The notes: generated by a model from the letters alone, not told the origin. 8,641 nucleotides of DNA from Actinomycetota bacterium (GCA_011372845.1 DSAI01000144.1:1-8641), one strand, 5' to 3'. Counted from the stretch's first letter, positions 1-6,914 are shown. Made by a program: numbers and translations.

Positions 1-50
1 GTTCCATAACGAAGACCTATCAGGGGTGCGATCCGCGCCCTCACTCTGCG

Positions 51-56
51 AGGGGA
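51..56 (+). promoter_or_regulatory. Ribosome binding site of the CWB2 gene
   Basis: AGGGGA lies six bases before the ATG at 63 and supports that start, which is followed directly by a signal peptide. No promoter can be assigned in the 50 bases that remain upstream within the window. Confidence 0.6.
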
Positions 57-62
57 CTCCTG

Positions 63-1070
63 ATGAAGTACAGCTCTCTTGGCCGTGCCATGTGTCTTGT
101 GGTCGTAGCGTCGCTCATAGCGAGTAGCGCCGCGTCCGCGTGGATGCCGATGGAAACCGCCACGGCGGTCACTACGCTGCGCCACACCGGTACGCTCAGA
201 GAGGCGGTCAGTAGCGGCACGGTCGGCGACCCGGCGGCGTCACCCGACAGGGCGAGCCAGGCGCACGTCCTCGCCGGCACCGCGGCGGGCGGGGCCGACG
301 CTGACGCCATCGATGCGCAGGTTGCGGCAAGCGGGCTCTCGGCCGAGGGCGTCGCTCCCCTTGCGAGCGACCTGATCGTCAGCCGCATAGCGGGCGCCGA
401 CCGCTTCGCTACGGCAGCCGAGTCGGCGTACCGCGCATTCTCCTCCGCGGACGTCGCCGTCATCGTCAGCGGCGAACAGGCCTACGGTTGCGGGTTCGCC
501 TCGGGCCTCGCCGGCGTGTTCGACGCGCCCGTCCTCGCCACGCTGCAGTCTTCCCTCCCGGGTGTGACCCGCAACGCACTCACTGACCTGGGCGTCACCA
601 AGGTCTTCCTTATCGGCGACACATCGGTGATCGGCAGCCAGGTGCAGGCGGCGATCGAGGACCTCGGCATCGCCACGGAACGCTTAGGCGGCACCACAGC
701 GACGGCGCGTGCGGCCAATGTGGCGCAACGGATGAAGGCCGAACTCGGCGCGGCGATGCCCGACTCGGTGATCCTGGTGGACGAGTGGAGGGGCGCAGTC
801 GTGGCCGGCTCGGTCTCGTGGGCGCGCCATATCCCCATCCTGATGGTCGATAACGTCAGCGCCGGCGACTGTTCCGTGCCCACCGAGACCGCCTCGATGC
901 TCGATTCCCTGGATGCGTCCGAGATACTCGTGCTGTGGTCCGGGCGGCTCTCGGAACTGGACGCGATCTACTCGGGACTGTCCGAGTGGGTGTTTCCCGC
1001 CGTCGTCACTCACGAGGATCCGGGCGTGTTGTCGGTGCGCTTTGCCGAGGCGTGCGCCTACCGTGGATAG
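63..1070 (+). CDS. Secreted CWB2-repeat protein, N-terminal part ending at premature TAG
   Basis: This 335-residue product begins with a signal peptide: a short basic start, a hydrophobic core at about residues 9-24, and an Ala-Ser-Ala cleavage motif ending at residue 26. Residues 27-105 are an Ala/Thr/Gly-rich linker without recognisable fold. A first CWB2 repeat begins at RIAGADRFATAA (108) and a second at RLGG (207). Both are degenerate compared with the repeats after the break: the usual D-A-L-A stretch is missing and repeat 2 lacks the D-R-Y motif. A third repeat starts near 311 and is cut at residue 335. If only this part is made, it would be exported with two and a half repeats, short of the usual set of three, so wall binding might be weak. 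The start is supported by AGGGGA at 51-56. The coding frame is secure; whether the product functions is unknown. Confidence 0.7.
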   Translation: MKYSSLGRAMCLVVVASLIASSAASAWMPMETATAVTTLRHTGTLREAVSSGTVGDPAASPDRASQAHVLAGTAAGGADADAIDAQVAASGLSAEGVAPLASDLIVSRIAGADRFATAAESAYRAFSSADVAVIVSGEQAYGCGFASGLAGVFDAPVLATLQSSLPGVTRNALTDLGVTKVFLIGDTSVIGSQVQAAIEDLGIATERLGGTTATARAANVAQRMKAELGAAMPDSVILVDEWRGAVVAGSVSWARHIPILMVDNVSAGDCSVPTETASMLDSLDASEILVLWSGRLSELDAIYSGLSEWVFPAVVTHEDPGVLSVRFAEACAYRG

Positions 1071-1259
1071 ATCGGCTCCTGGACTCTCGCCGGAATCGTC
1101 AACGGAGACGCCACGGGTCCCTACGAAGCGCTGGGGGCGGGTGCCGCGCTCGGCGCCAAGGGAGCCCCCGCGCCGACCATCGATCCCGCCGCTGCTGATC
1201 AGTCGGAGCCCGTCCCTCCGCTTCCGCCCGGAGCACATGCGGTACCGGGAAACCAGCTC
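1068..1259 (+). other. In-frame TAG and the open, protein-like bridge after it
   Basis: The TAG at 1068-1070 is followed by 63 sense codons in the same frame, with no start codon supported by a good ribosome binding site. The translation contains IVNGDATGPYEALGAGAALG and then GAKGAP. This aligns with the core of CWB2 repeat 4 downstream (VIATGADYPDALAASGLCGL...). It then runs into a Pro-rich linker and the first strand of the FnIII-like domain. The other two plus-strand frames here give Arg-rich translations with no resemblance to a protein family. The segment therefore looks like former or readthrough coding sequence, not a spacer between two genes. Confidence 0.7.
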
Positions 1260-2402
1260 GTGCTCGTGATGTGCGAGGAGACGACAGACGTCGTCGACGC
1301 GGAGTACCGGTTCTGGCGCGCATCGTCGCAGTTCGGCACGTACGCACCGATGATCTCAAGCGACGATCCCTTCTGGTGGGACACCCCGCTCGCGAACGGT
1401 ACGACGTACTGGTACAAGGTGTCCGTGATCGACGCTGCCCGAGGGATCGAGGAGCCGATGTCCCCGCCCCTGTCGGCGCAGCCGGTGCCTGCCACGCCGC
1501 AGCGCGTGTCGGGGGCGGATCGCTACCAGACCGCGATCGCCATCTCCCGGTACAACTTCACCGAGACCGGGAGCGCGGTCATCGCCACCGGGGCCGACTA
1601 TCCGGACGCGCTCGCCGCATCGGGGTTGTGCGGCCTGTATGACACCCCGCTGCTCCTCACGCCCACCAACGCGCCTCCCCCCGGTCTCCTCGCAGACCTG
1701 GAGCGTCTCGGAGTGTGGCGGGTCTTCCTGGCCGGTAGCACGAGCGTCATCTCAACATCGGTCGAGAACGCACTTCGCTCGGAGGGCTACTCGGTCACAC
1801 GCTTCGCCGGCAAGAACCGCTATGACACCGCAGCGCTGATCGCACGCCACGTGCTGGCCCGGAACGAATCGCCCGAGGTGTTCGTCGTGCGAGGAGACGA
1901 CTTCGCCGATGCTCTGGCCGTCTCACCGTGGGCGTACTGGTACCAGGTGCCCATTCTCCTCGTGCAGCCCGACGCGATACCCCCGGAGACCTCGAGCGTC
2001 TTCTGGGACCGGCACATCGAATTCGCAGTGGTGGCGGGAGGCCCGAACGCCATCTTGGACCGCGTAGCGGCACGGCTGATGGTGGACGAGGCTGTCCGGA
2101 TCTACGGATCGAACCGGTATACGACGGCCATCGCACTCGAGGAGGTCCTTGGCGCCCCATACCGTCCGTACTTCGCGCTCGGCGTTGCCACGGGCACGAA
2201 CTTCGCCGATGCGCTTGGAGGCGGGGTGGCCTGCGAATCATGGGCGTCACCGTTGATCCTGACGAGTCCATCCGGACTCGTACCGGAACCCAGGACGCTC
2301 GTGGACTCCACTGAGCCGACCGTGCAGTTGGTACAGGTCTACGGCGGCGCCGTGGCTCTCCCCGAGAGTATCGTCACCGAGGTGCGCAACCTGCTCAGAT
2401 AG
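1260..2402 (+). CDS. CWB2-repeat protein, C-terminal part (FnIII-like domain plus three CWB2 repeats)
   Basis: From the first usable start, a GTG at 1260, the product has 380 residues. Residues 1-75 are most of an FnIII-like domain, with the typical NGTTYWYKVSVID strand near 46-58. Three CWB2 repeats follow, each opening with a G/N-R-Y-x-T-A motif: 82-178 (GADRYQTA), 181-277 (GKNRYDTA) and 280-380 (GSNRYTTA). Each also has a D-A-L-A/G stretch (PDALAA, ADALAV, ADALGG) and a V-x-L-A-G-S/G-type strand. There is no signal peptide, and the GTG cuts into the first FnIII strand, whose start lies before 1260. Only a weak GGGA (1247-1250) precedes it. Independent translation would leave a wall-binding domain in the cytoplasm, so I read this as the second half of the upstream gene. 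The repeat assignment is confident; this start is not. Confidence 0.62.
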   Translation: MLVMCEETTDVVDAEYRFWRASSQFGTYAPMISSDDPFWWDTPLANGTTYWYKVSVIDAARGIEEPMSPPLSAQPVPATPQRVSGADRYQTAIAISRYNFTETGSAVIATGADYPDALAASGLCGLYDTPLLLTPTNAPPPGLLADLERLGVWRVFLAGSTSVISTSVENALRSEGYSVTRFAGKNRYDTAALIARHVLARNESPEVFVVRGDDFADALAVSPWAYWYQVPILLVQPDAIPPETSSVFWDRHIEFAVVAGGPNAILDRVAARLMVDEAVRIYGSNRYTTAIALEEVLGAPYRPYFALGVATGTNFADALGGGVACESWASPLILTSPSGLVPEPRTLVDSTEPTVQLVQVYGGAVALPESIVTEVRNLLR

Positions 2403-2407
2403 CGCGC

Positions 2408-3790
2408 TCAGAGCTTGGCCGCTACCGCCCTCGCCGCAACGAGTCCGCTCGCGCCCGACTGCACGAGGCCTCTCGTCACGCCTGCGCCGTCGCCCACCGC
2501 GTAGAGTCCGGCGATGCGTGTCTGCAGGTCGTTGTCGAGCTCCAGCCGTGACGAGTAGAACTTCACCTCGATCCCGTAGAGCAACGTCCCGTCGGAGGCG
2601 ACGCCTGGTGCGAGCGCGTCGAGCGACTCGATGAACTCGAGGATGTCGGTGAGGTGCCGGTACGGGAGGACGAACGACAGGTCCCCGGGCGCCGCGCTCC
2701 GAAGCGTGGGCTCGACGATGGACTGCGCCAGGCGCTTGGCCGTGGAACGTCGGCCAGCGCGCAGATCGCCCAAACGCTGTACGAGGATCCCTTCGCCGAG
2801 CAGGTTCGCAAGACGGGCTATCGACGTCCCGTACGTGATGGGCTCCTGGAACGGGCGCGTGAAACTCTGGCTCACGAGGACCGCGAAGTTGGTGTTGCCG
2901 GTCCGCTTGTCCGCATACGAGTGACCGTTCACGGTGACGATATCGCCGTAGCTCTCCGTGGTCACTTCACCATAGGGGTTCATGCAGAACGTACGCACCT
3001 GGTCGCCGAAGCTACGCGAGTACTGGATGAGCTTGGCCTCATAGAGGTGGTCGGTCAGCGGCTCCATCACCGGAGCGGGCACCTCCACCCGTACGCCGAT
3101 GTCCACCGCGTTGTTGGCAAGCGGGATGCCGAGGGAACGGGCCTGTCCGGCAAGCCAGTCGGCCCCGTCGCGGCCGGGAGCCGCTATCACCACACCGGCG
3201 CGGATGCTCGTGCCGTCGGTGAGCTCGACACCCTCCACACGATCATCGCGCGCGACGATGCGCGCCACCTCGGTGCTCGTGCGTATCTCCACGCCCACCT
3301 CGGCGAGATGATCGTGCATCGCCTGCAGCACGTCGGGTGATCGGTCGCTGCCGATGTGCCTGATCCGCATGGGGACGAGGCGCATCCCCGCGAGCGTCGC
3401 GTCGTGGACGAGCTTCTCGGCGGTGGAGGGGTCGGGACCGTGGACCTGCGGCGTAGCGCCGAAACGCAGCCAGATGGCGTCGCTGTCATCCACCAGCCGC
3501 TCGAGACTGTCCGCGCCCACGTACTCGCCCAGCCACCCGCCCACATCGGTGGAGAGGGTGAGTTTGCCGTCGGAGAATGCTCCTGCGCCTCCCCAGCCGG
3601 TCATGATCGCGCAGGTGGGACAGCTCACGCACGAGGTCTCACGGGCGGGACACGAGCGCTGTGCGATCGGTTTGCCCCGCTCTAGGAGGAGTATCCGCAG
3701 ATCGGAGTGTGCGTGGATGAGCTCGATCGCCGCGAAGATGCCGGCGGGTCCCGCCCCCACGATGATCACATCGTATCGGTCGTCGCCCAT
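2408..3790 (-). CDS. FAD-dependent oxidoreductase, COG2509-like
   Basis: This 460-residue flavoprotein opens with a Rossmann dinucleotide-binding motif, VGAGPAG (11-17), followed by the acidic E37 that normally contacts the adenosine ribose. A second FAD signature, GLYAVGDGAG (428-437), sits near the C-terminus. Between them lies a cysteine cluster, C47, C54, C57 and C60, running into GWGGAGAFSDGKLTLS (65-80). That combination is characteristic of the uncharacterised FAD-dependent dehydrogenases of COG2509; substrate and electron acceptor are unknown. There is no signal peptide or membrane span, so it should be cytosolic. The ATG at 3790 is chosen because GGAGGGA (3803-3797) lies six bases before it; an upstream TTG at 3805 overlaps that site and is unlikely. 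The gene starts 27 bases after the dnaB stop and is probably cotranscribed as the last gene of the operon. Family is fairly sure, reaction is not. Confidence 0.85.
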   Translation of the reverse strand: MGDDRYDVIIVGAGPAGIFAAIELIHAHSDLRILLLERGKPIAQRSCPARETSCVSCPTCAIMTGWGGAGAFSDGKLTLSTDVGGWLGEYVGADSLERLVDDSDAIWLRFGATPQVHGPDPSTAEKLVHDATLAGMRLVPMRIRHIGSDRSPDVLQAMHDHLAEVGVEIRTSTEVARIVARDDRVEGVELTDGTSIRAGVVIAAPGRDGADWLAGQARSLGIPLANNAVDIGVRVEVPAPVMEPLTDHLYEAKLIQYSRSFGDQVRTFCMNPYGEVTTESYGDIVTVNGHSYADKRTGNTNFAVLVSQSFTRPFQEPITYGTSIARLANLLGEGILVQRLGDLRAGRRSTAKRLAQSIVEPTLRSAAPGDLSFVLPYRHLTDILEFIESLDALAPGVASDGTLLYGIEVKFYSSRLELDNDLQTRIAGLYAVGDGAGVTRGLVQSGASGLVAARAVAAKL

Positions 3791-3817
3791 GACGATTCCC
3801 TCCAACCGGTCCCGTCT

Positions 3818-5176
3818 CTACGGTGTGCGCGCGAGCGGCATGAAACGCGTGATGCGTTCGAGGTACGCCAGCCTACAGCTGTCCACGGGTCCGTTACGGT
3901 GCTTCGCCACGATGATCTCCGCTTCGCCCTTGCCCGGACGGTTGCCTTCGGCCTCCGCTGTGGGATCGGTGTTGCGGTCGATGAACATCACCACGTCGGC
4001 GTCCTGCTCGATGGCGCCCGACTCGCGCAGGTCGGACAGCTGCGGCCGCTTGGACGTGCGCTGCTCCACCGCACGGGACAGCTGCGACAGCGCGAGGATC
4101 GGGCAGTCGAGCTCCTTGGCGAGGATCTTGAGGCCACGGGAGATCTCGGCTATCTCCACCTGACGGTTCTCTGAGCGTCTTCCATGCGGCTGCATCAGCT
4201 GCAAGTAGTCGAGCACGATCAGTTTCTGGCCCTGGTCTCTCAGCAGACGGCGCGCCTTCGCGCGCACTTCGAGTATGGAGATCGACGGCGTGTCGTCCAC
4301 CCACAACGGAATCGACCCGAGGCGCCCCATCGCCTGCATGAGCGCGGGCCAGTCCTCGTCGGCGAGGTAGCCCGTACGCAGCTTCTGGGAGTCGACCCGC
4401 GCCTCTGCACAGAGGATCCTCTGCACGAGCTGGGAGGCGGACATCTCGAGACTGAAGACCGCCGTGGACGCGCCCGCCTTGGCGGCGTTCACGGCGATGT
4501 TGAGCGCCAGTGCCGTCTTCCCCACCGAGGGTCGCGCGGCCAGGATGATCAGGTCGCCGCGGTGCATACCCGCGAGGATCTTGTCCAGGTCGGGAAAACC
4601 GGTGGGCACGCCGGTGATATGCGACTTGTGGTCGTAGAGGTGCTCGATCTCTTCGAAGCCCGTCTTCATCAGATCGCCGAGCGCCTGGAACTTCGAAGCG
4701 ACGCGCTTGTTCGTGACGTCGAACACGGCCTTCTCGGCACGCTCTACCACTTCATCGATGTCGTCGGGGTTCTCGTACGACATCACCTGTATCGCCGTAC
4801 CGGCGCCGATCAGCTGGCGCAGGAGCGACGTGCGCTTGACGATGCGCGCGTAGTGCTCGGCATTGGCGGCCGACGGCACCGCACCGGCGAGGTCGAGCAG
4901 GTACGGCTTCCCGCCGGCTGCCTCCAGGTCTCCGTTGGACTCAAGGCGTGCGGCCACAGTGATCTGGTCGACCGCTTCGCCGCGCTGGTGGAGATCACGG
5001 ATCGCGCCGAATATGCGCTGATGCTGGGGCCTGTAGAAGTCCTCCGCCGAGACGAGCGCCAGACAGCTCTCCACCGCATCAACGGAGAGGAACATGGCGC
5101 CGAGCACTGACTGCTCGGCCTCGTTGTTGTGCGGCGGGACCCGCTCTCGCAGAGCCTGCACAGCGTCGTCGGCCAT
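3818..5176 (-). CDS. dnaB: Replicative DNA helicase DnaB
   Basis: The 452-residue product is the hexameric ATP-driven helicase that unwinds DNA at the replication fork and recruits primase. The N-terminal DnaB domain spans about residues 13-115 (PHNNEAEQSVLGAM at 15-28) and is followed by a linker. The RecA-like ATPase domain runs from about 186 to 450. It contains Walker A ARPSVGKT (214-221), FSLEM (241-245), Walker B LIVLDYLQL (319-327), SQLSR (364-368), LRESGAIEQDAD (383-394) and the arginine-finger region AKHRNGP (424-430). Length and motifs match a full, uninterrupted family member; no intein is inserted at the Walker A or other motifs. The start is supported by AAGGAG (5188-5183), six bases upstream of the ATG. 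It follows rplI by 63 bases that include a strong inverted repeat. It ends in TAG. Confidence 0.97.
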   Translation of the reverse strand: MADDAVQALRERVPPHNNEAEQSVLGAMFLSVDAVESCLALVSAEDFYRPQHQRIFGAIRDLHQRGEAVDQITVAARLESNGDLEAAGGKPYLLDLAGAVPSAANAEHYARIVKRTSLLRQLIGAGTAIQVMSYENPDDIDEVVERAEKAVFDVTNKRVASKFQALGDLMKTGFEEIEHLYDHKSHITGVPTGFPDLDKILAGMHRGDLIILAARPSVGKTALALNIAVNAAKAGASTAVFSLEMSASQLVQRILCAEARVDSQKLRTGYLADEDWPALMQAMGRLGSIPLWVDDTPSISILEVRAKARRLLRDQGQKLIVLDYLQLMQPHGRRSENRQVEIAEISRGLKILAKELDCPILALSQLSRAVEQRTSKRPQLSDLRESGAIEQDADVVMFIDRNTDPTAEAEGNRPGKGEAEIIVAKHRNGPVDSCRLAYLERITRFMPLARTP

Positions 5177-5199
5177 CGAGCACTCCTTATCGGGCGTAC

Positions 5200-5222
5200 G
5201 TGGCGCCGCCGGGCGGCGCCAC
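5200..5222 (-). other. Perfect 11-bp inverted repeat between rplI and dnaB
   Basis: Bases 5200-5210 (GTGGCGCCGCC) are exactly complementary to 5212-5222, with one central base, giving a very stable GC-rich hairpin in the rplI-dnaB transcript once a loop of three or more bases opens. It lies 17-39 bases after the rplI stop and just before the dnaB ribosome binding site. No T-run follows it on the transcribed strand, so it does not fit a standard intrinsic terminator. RNA processing, mRNA stabilisation of the upstream ribosomal-protein message, or partial attenuation of dnaB are possible. Confidence 0.6.
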
Positions 5223-5239
5223 CCTTGCCCGGCCTCGTA

Positions 5240-5839
5240 CTACTCTTCGACTGGTTCGCCCTCGGTGTCGTCTTCTGCAGCCTCGGCCTCCGCGACGGCG
5301 TCAGCCTCGGCCTCCGCCTCGGCCTCCATGGCCTCCGCCTCGGCGACGATCTCCTCGGCAGTAGGGGCCTCGGGCTCGGCTACCGGAACGCCACCCAGCG
5401 GCACGACGTTGAGAGTCACCTGCGCGGTGACATCGTCGTACAACCGCACGTCGATCACGTGCTCGCCGAGGGTCTTGATGTGGCCGTGGAGATCGAGCCT
5501 CCTGCGGTCGACATCCACGCCGATCTGCTCGATGAGCGCGTCGGCCACCATGCCTCCGGTGACAGAACCGAACAGCTTACCGGTGTCGCCGGCTTTGGCT
5601 TCGATGACGATCGAGCTACCCTCGACCTTCGCCGCCAGAACCTCGGCCTCGGAACGCTTGGCTTCTTCGCGCTTCTTGATGTTGTGCACCCGGGCCTCGA
5701 GCTGCCTGAGGTTGCCGGGGGTGGCCTGTATGGCCATCTTGCGGGGCAGCAGGTAGTTCGTGGCAAAGCCACGTGCGACCTCGATCACGTCGCCTTCCTT
5801 ACCCCTGCCCTTCACATCGGACAAAAGGATGACTTTCAT
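5240..5839 (-). CDS. rplI: 50S ribosomal protein L9 with acidic C-terminal extension
   Basis: L9 binds 23S rRNA near the L1 stalk and helps limit frameshifting. The N-terminal rRNA-binding domain is clear: MKVILLSDVKGRGKEGDVIE at 1-20, then GFATNYLLPRKMA (24-36), matching the family signature. A long connecting helix covers about 42-75 and the C-terminal domain about 76-148 (GKLFGSVTGGMVADAL at 87-102). Usual L9 proteins end near residue 148-150. Here about 50 more residues follow, Glu/Ala-rich and without Lys or Arg; residues 155-199 hold 20 acidic positions. The tail is encoded partly by repeated 12-base units, and alternating Glu-Ala suggests an extended or helical acidic tail. AGGAG (5849-5845) five bases before the ATG supports the start. 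The gene lies 64 bases after the DUF2232 gene. Confidence 0.95.
   Translation of the reverse strand: MKVILLSDVKGRGKEGDVIEVARGFATNYLLPRKMAIQATPGNLRQLEARVHNIKKREEAKRSEAEVLAAKVEGSSIVIEAKAGDTGKLFGSVTGGMVADALIEQIGVDVDRRRLDLHGHIKTLGEHVIDVRLYDDVTAQVTLNVVPLGGVPVAEPEAPTAEEIVAEAEAMEAEAEAEADAVAEAEAAEDDTEGEPVEE
5280..5327. repeat. 12-bp repeats encoding Glu-Ala units in the rplI tail
   Basis: The 12-mer GCCTCGGCCTCC occurs at 5280-5291, 5304-5315 and 5316-5327, the last two in direct tandem. On the coding (minus) strand each copy reads as GAG GCC / GAG GCC-like Glu-Ala codons. Further imperfect GCCTCC and GCCTCG units flank them. Such short in-frame repeats can change copy number by replication slippage without shifting the reading frame. 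Confidence 0.7.
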
Positions 5840-5859
5840 CGTCTCTCCTACTCGTTCCT

Positions 5860-5880
5860 CGCCGCTCCGCTGAAGCGGCG
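5860..5880 (-). other. Inverted repeat upstream of rplI
   Basis: A perfect 7-bp stem (5860-5866 CGCCGCT with 5874-5880 AGCGGCG, seven-base loop) lies in the DUF2232-rplI spacer, just upstream of the rplI ribosome binding site. A shorter competing stem (5867-5870 with 5875-5878) is also possible. No T-run follows. It could influence rplI translation or RNA processing; chance cannot be ruled out in such GC-rich DNA. Confidence 0.35.
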
Positions 5881-5903
5881 CGGTACAGTACTGCTTCGTT
5901 CGA

Positions 5904-6914
5904 CTACGTTCCCACAGGACCGTCCTTCCGGTCCCCGGGGATGGCTCCGTCCCTCGGCAATCGCCGGAGGTTGAGCCAGATGTCCGCCAGGCCGGTCAGG
6001 CTGACCGCCGGGAAGAACATCTCCGTCACACCCAGGATCACGAACCCAAGGAACCGGAACGGCCGGGAAACGCCTGCCCGGCGATACAGTCCCGCGAAGA
6101 CCGCGACCCCCTGCAGGAGGAACACCATCCTGGCGACCACCAACAGGTTCATGCCCGCTTGTTCGACCACGGGAGCGGTCTCGGCCACGAAACGCCCTGC
6201 CGCCAACGCGCCGACAGCGGCGATGGCAAGCAACGCCGTCTTCGGGTCGAGGTCGAGATCGGCCAGGGCCGGGAACCTTCTCACCCGCTGGTCGAACCGT
6301 GACGCCGATCCGGCGACGGCAGCGACCGCGAACAAGGCGGTCGCGCCGCTCATCGTCACCAACAACGCAGGCCAGCCTTCCACGAACGCATCCACGAGCT
6401 CGTCCGCCATACCGGCCAGGGCTGCCATCTCACGCGTGGCTGCCGTCACGTACTCCGTGACGGAAAGACCTGCTCCCGATGCCAGTGATGCAACGGCTAT
6501 CAGCTCTACCGCAGAAAGCACCAGAGTCACGATGCCCACTACGCTCAGTGCACCCAGCCGTTTGAGCAACCCTACTGTCAAGATACCGCACACCAGCAGC
6601 GAGACCGTCACCCACGTGAAGTGGACGTACGGCACGCGCGCTGTGACCGGTACACCCATGAGCGGGACGAACAGGATGTATGCGGACACCGACGACAACG
6701 CCGTGGCGACCGCTCCACCTGCCACCGCACTCATGATGGCCACGGATCCGCGGCCCCGCGCCCACAGCGCGGCGATCGCCGATGCCGCCACCGGAAGGCC
6801 TACTACCGGGTGGACGAGCACCACGAGCAGCGAGCCGGCGATCGCACCGATCACCGGAACGAGCGCGGCCCGGCCACCCTGGGCGACCGAGGTGTCATCT
6901 CCGGCCCTTGCCAT
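5904..6914 (-). CDS. DUF2232/YybS-like polytopic membrane protein
   Basis: The 336-residue product is strongly hydrophobic, with about eight predicted membrane segments: near residues 17-35, 39-52, 57-85, 98-116, 121-147, 184-202, 227-246, 258-278 and 287-309 (some may pair or be re-entrant). The C-terminus carries [18 protein letters not shown] (301-318), which resembles the conserved end of DUF2232 proteins (YybS of Bacillus subtilis), and then a short charged cytoplasmic tail. Function is unknown for the family. The position between rpsR and rplI is typical for yybS-like genes and supports the call. The ATG at 6914 lies 20 bases inside the end of rpsR, so translation is probably coupled; a GGGAAGG stretch sits only three bases before it. 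In Firmicutes, yybS is usually followed by gdpP before rplI; here gdpP is absent. Family assignment is moderate. Confidence 0.78.
   Translation of the reverse strand: MARAGDDTSVAQGGRAALVPVIGAIAGSLLVVLVHPVVGLPVAASAIAALWARGRGSVAIMSAVAGGAVATALSSVSAYILFVPLMGVPVTARVPYVHFTWVTVSLLVCGILTVGLLKRLGALSVVGIVTLVLSAVELIAVASLASGAGLSVTEYVTAATREMAALAGMADELVDAFVEGWPALLVTMSGATALFAVAAVAGSASRFDQRVRRFPALADLDLDPKTALLAIAAVGALAAGRFVAETAPVVEQAGMNLLVVARMVFLLQGVAVFAGLYRRAGVSRPFRFLGFVILGVTEMFFPAVSLTGLADIWLNLRRLPRDGAIPGDRKDGPVGT

Larger units (their letters stand above)
63..2402 (+). pseudogene. CWB2-repeat secreted surface protein gene interrupted by one in-frame TAG
   Basis: Read as a single unit, this frame encodes 779 residues plus one internal amber codon (codon 336, at 1068-1070). 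The order would be: signal peptide (1-26), low-complexity linker (about 27-105), CWB2 repeats at about 108-205 and 207-303, a partial third repeat that spans the TAG (about 311-369), a Pro-rich linker, an FnIII-like domain (about 381-472), and three CWB2 repeats (about 481-779). Both halves share frame and GC-rich third positions, and no other stop occurs between 1071 and 2399. CWB2 domains are known to bind Gram-positive cell wall polymers non-covalently and usually come in threes. I infer one ancestral gene, now broken by a nonsense change, or intact with a sequencing error or readthrough. The two pieces are listed separately below. Confidence 0.72.

Noticed and set aside
1068..1070. Pyrrolysine or reassigned amber codon
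   Set aside because: TAG ends rpsF, the DUF2232 gene, rplI and dnaB in the same window, and CWB2 proteins are not known to use pyrrolysine. Nothing here shows a suppressor tRNA. Local readthrough remains open but unproven.
913..1269. A frameshift, instead of a nonsense codon, between the CWB2 fragments
   Set aside because: Both fragments lie in the same frame, and the bridge in that frame matches a CWB2 repeat. The alternative frames give Arg/Ser-rich sequence.
3354..4163. Plus-strand open frame over the oxidoreductase start and dnaB end
   Set aside because: It is antisense to two confidently identified genes and its composition is typical of a shadow frame.
5200..5222. Intrinsic terminator after rplI
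   Set aside because: The stem is strong but no T-run follows in the transcript direction, and dnaB has no evident promoter of its own.
5280..5360. CRISPR-like array
   Set aside because: The units are 6-12 bases, coding and without spacers; they are Glu-Ala codon repeats inside rplI.
5129..5974. Long plus-strand open frame (281 codons) opposite rplI and the dnaB start
   Set aside because: It is antisense to the well-supported rplI and spans the spacers. Its composition follows the complement of the Glu-Ala repeats, and it shows no family resemblance.
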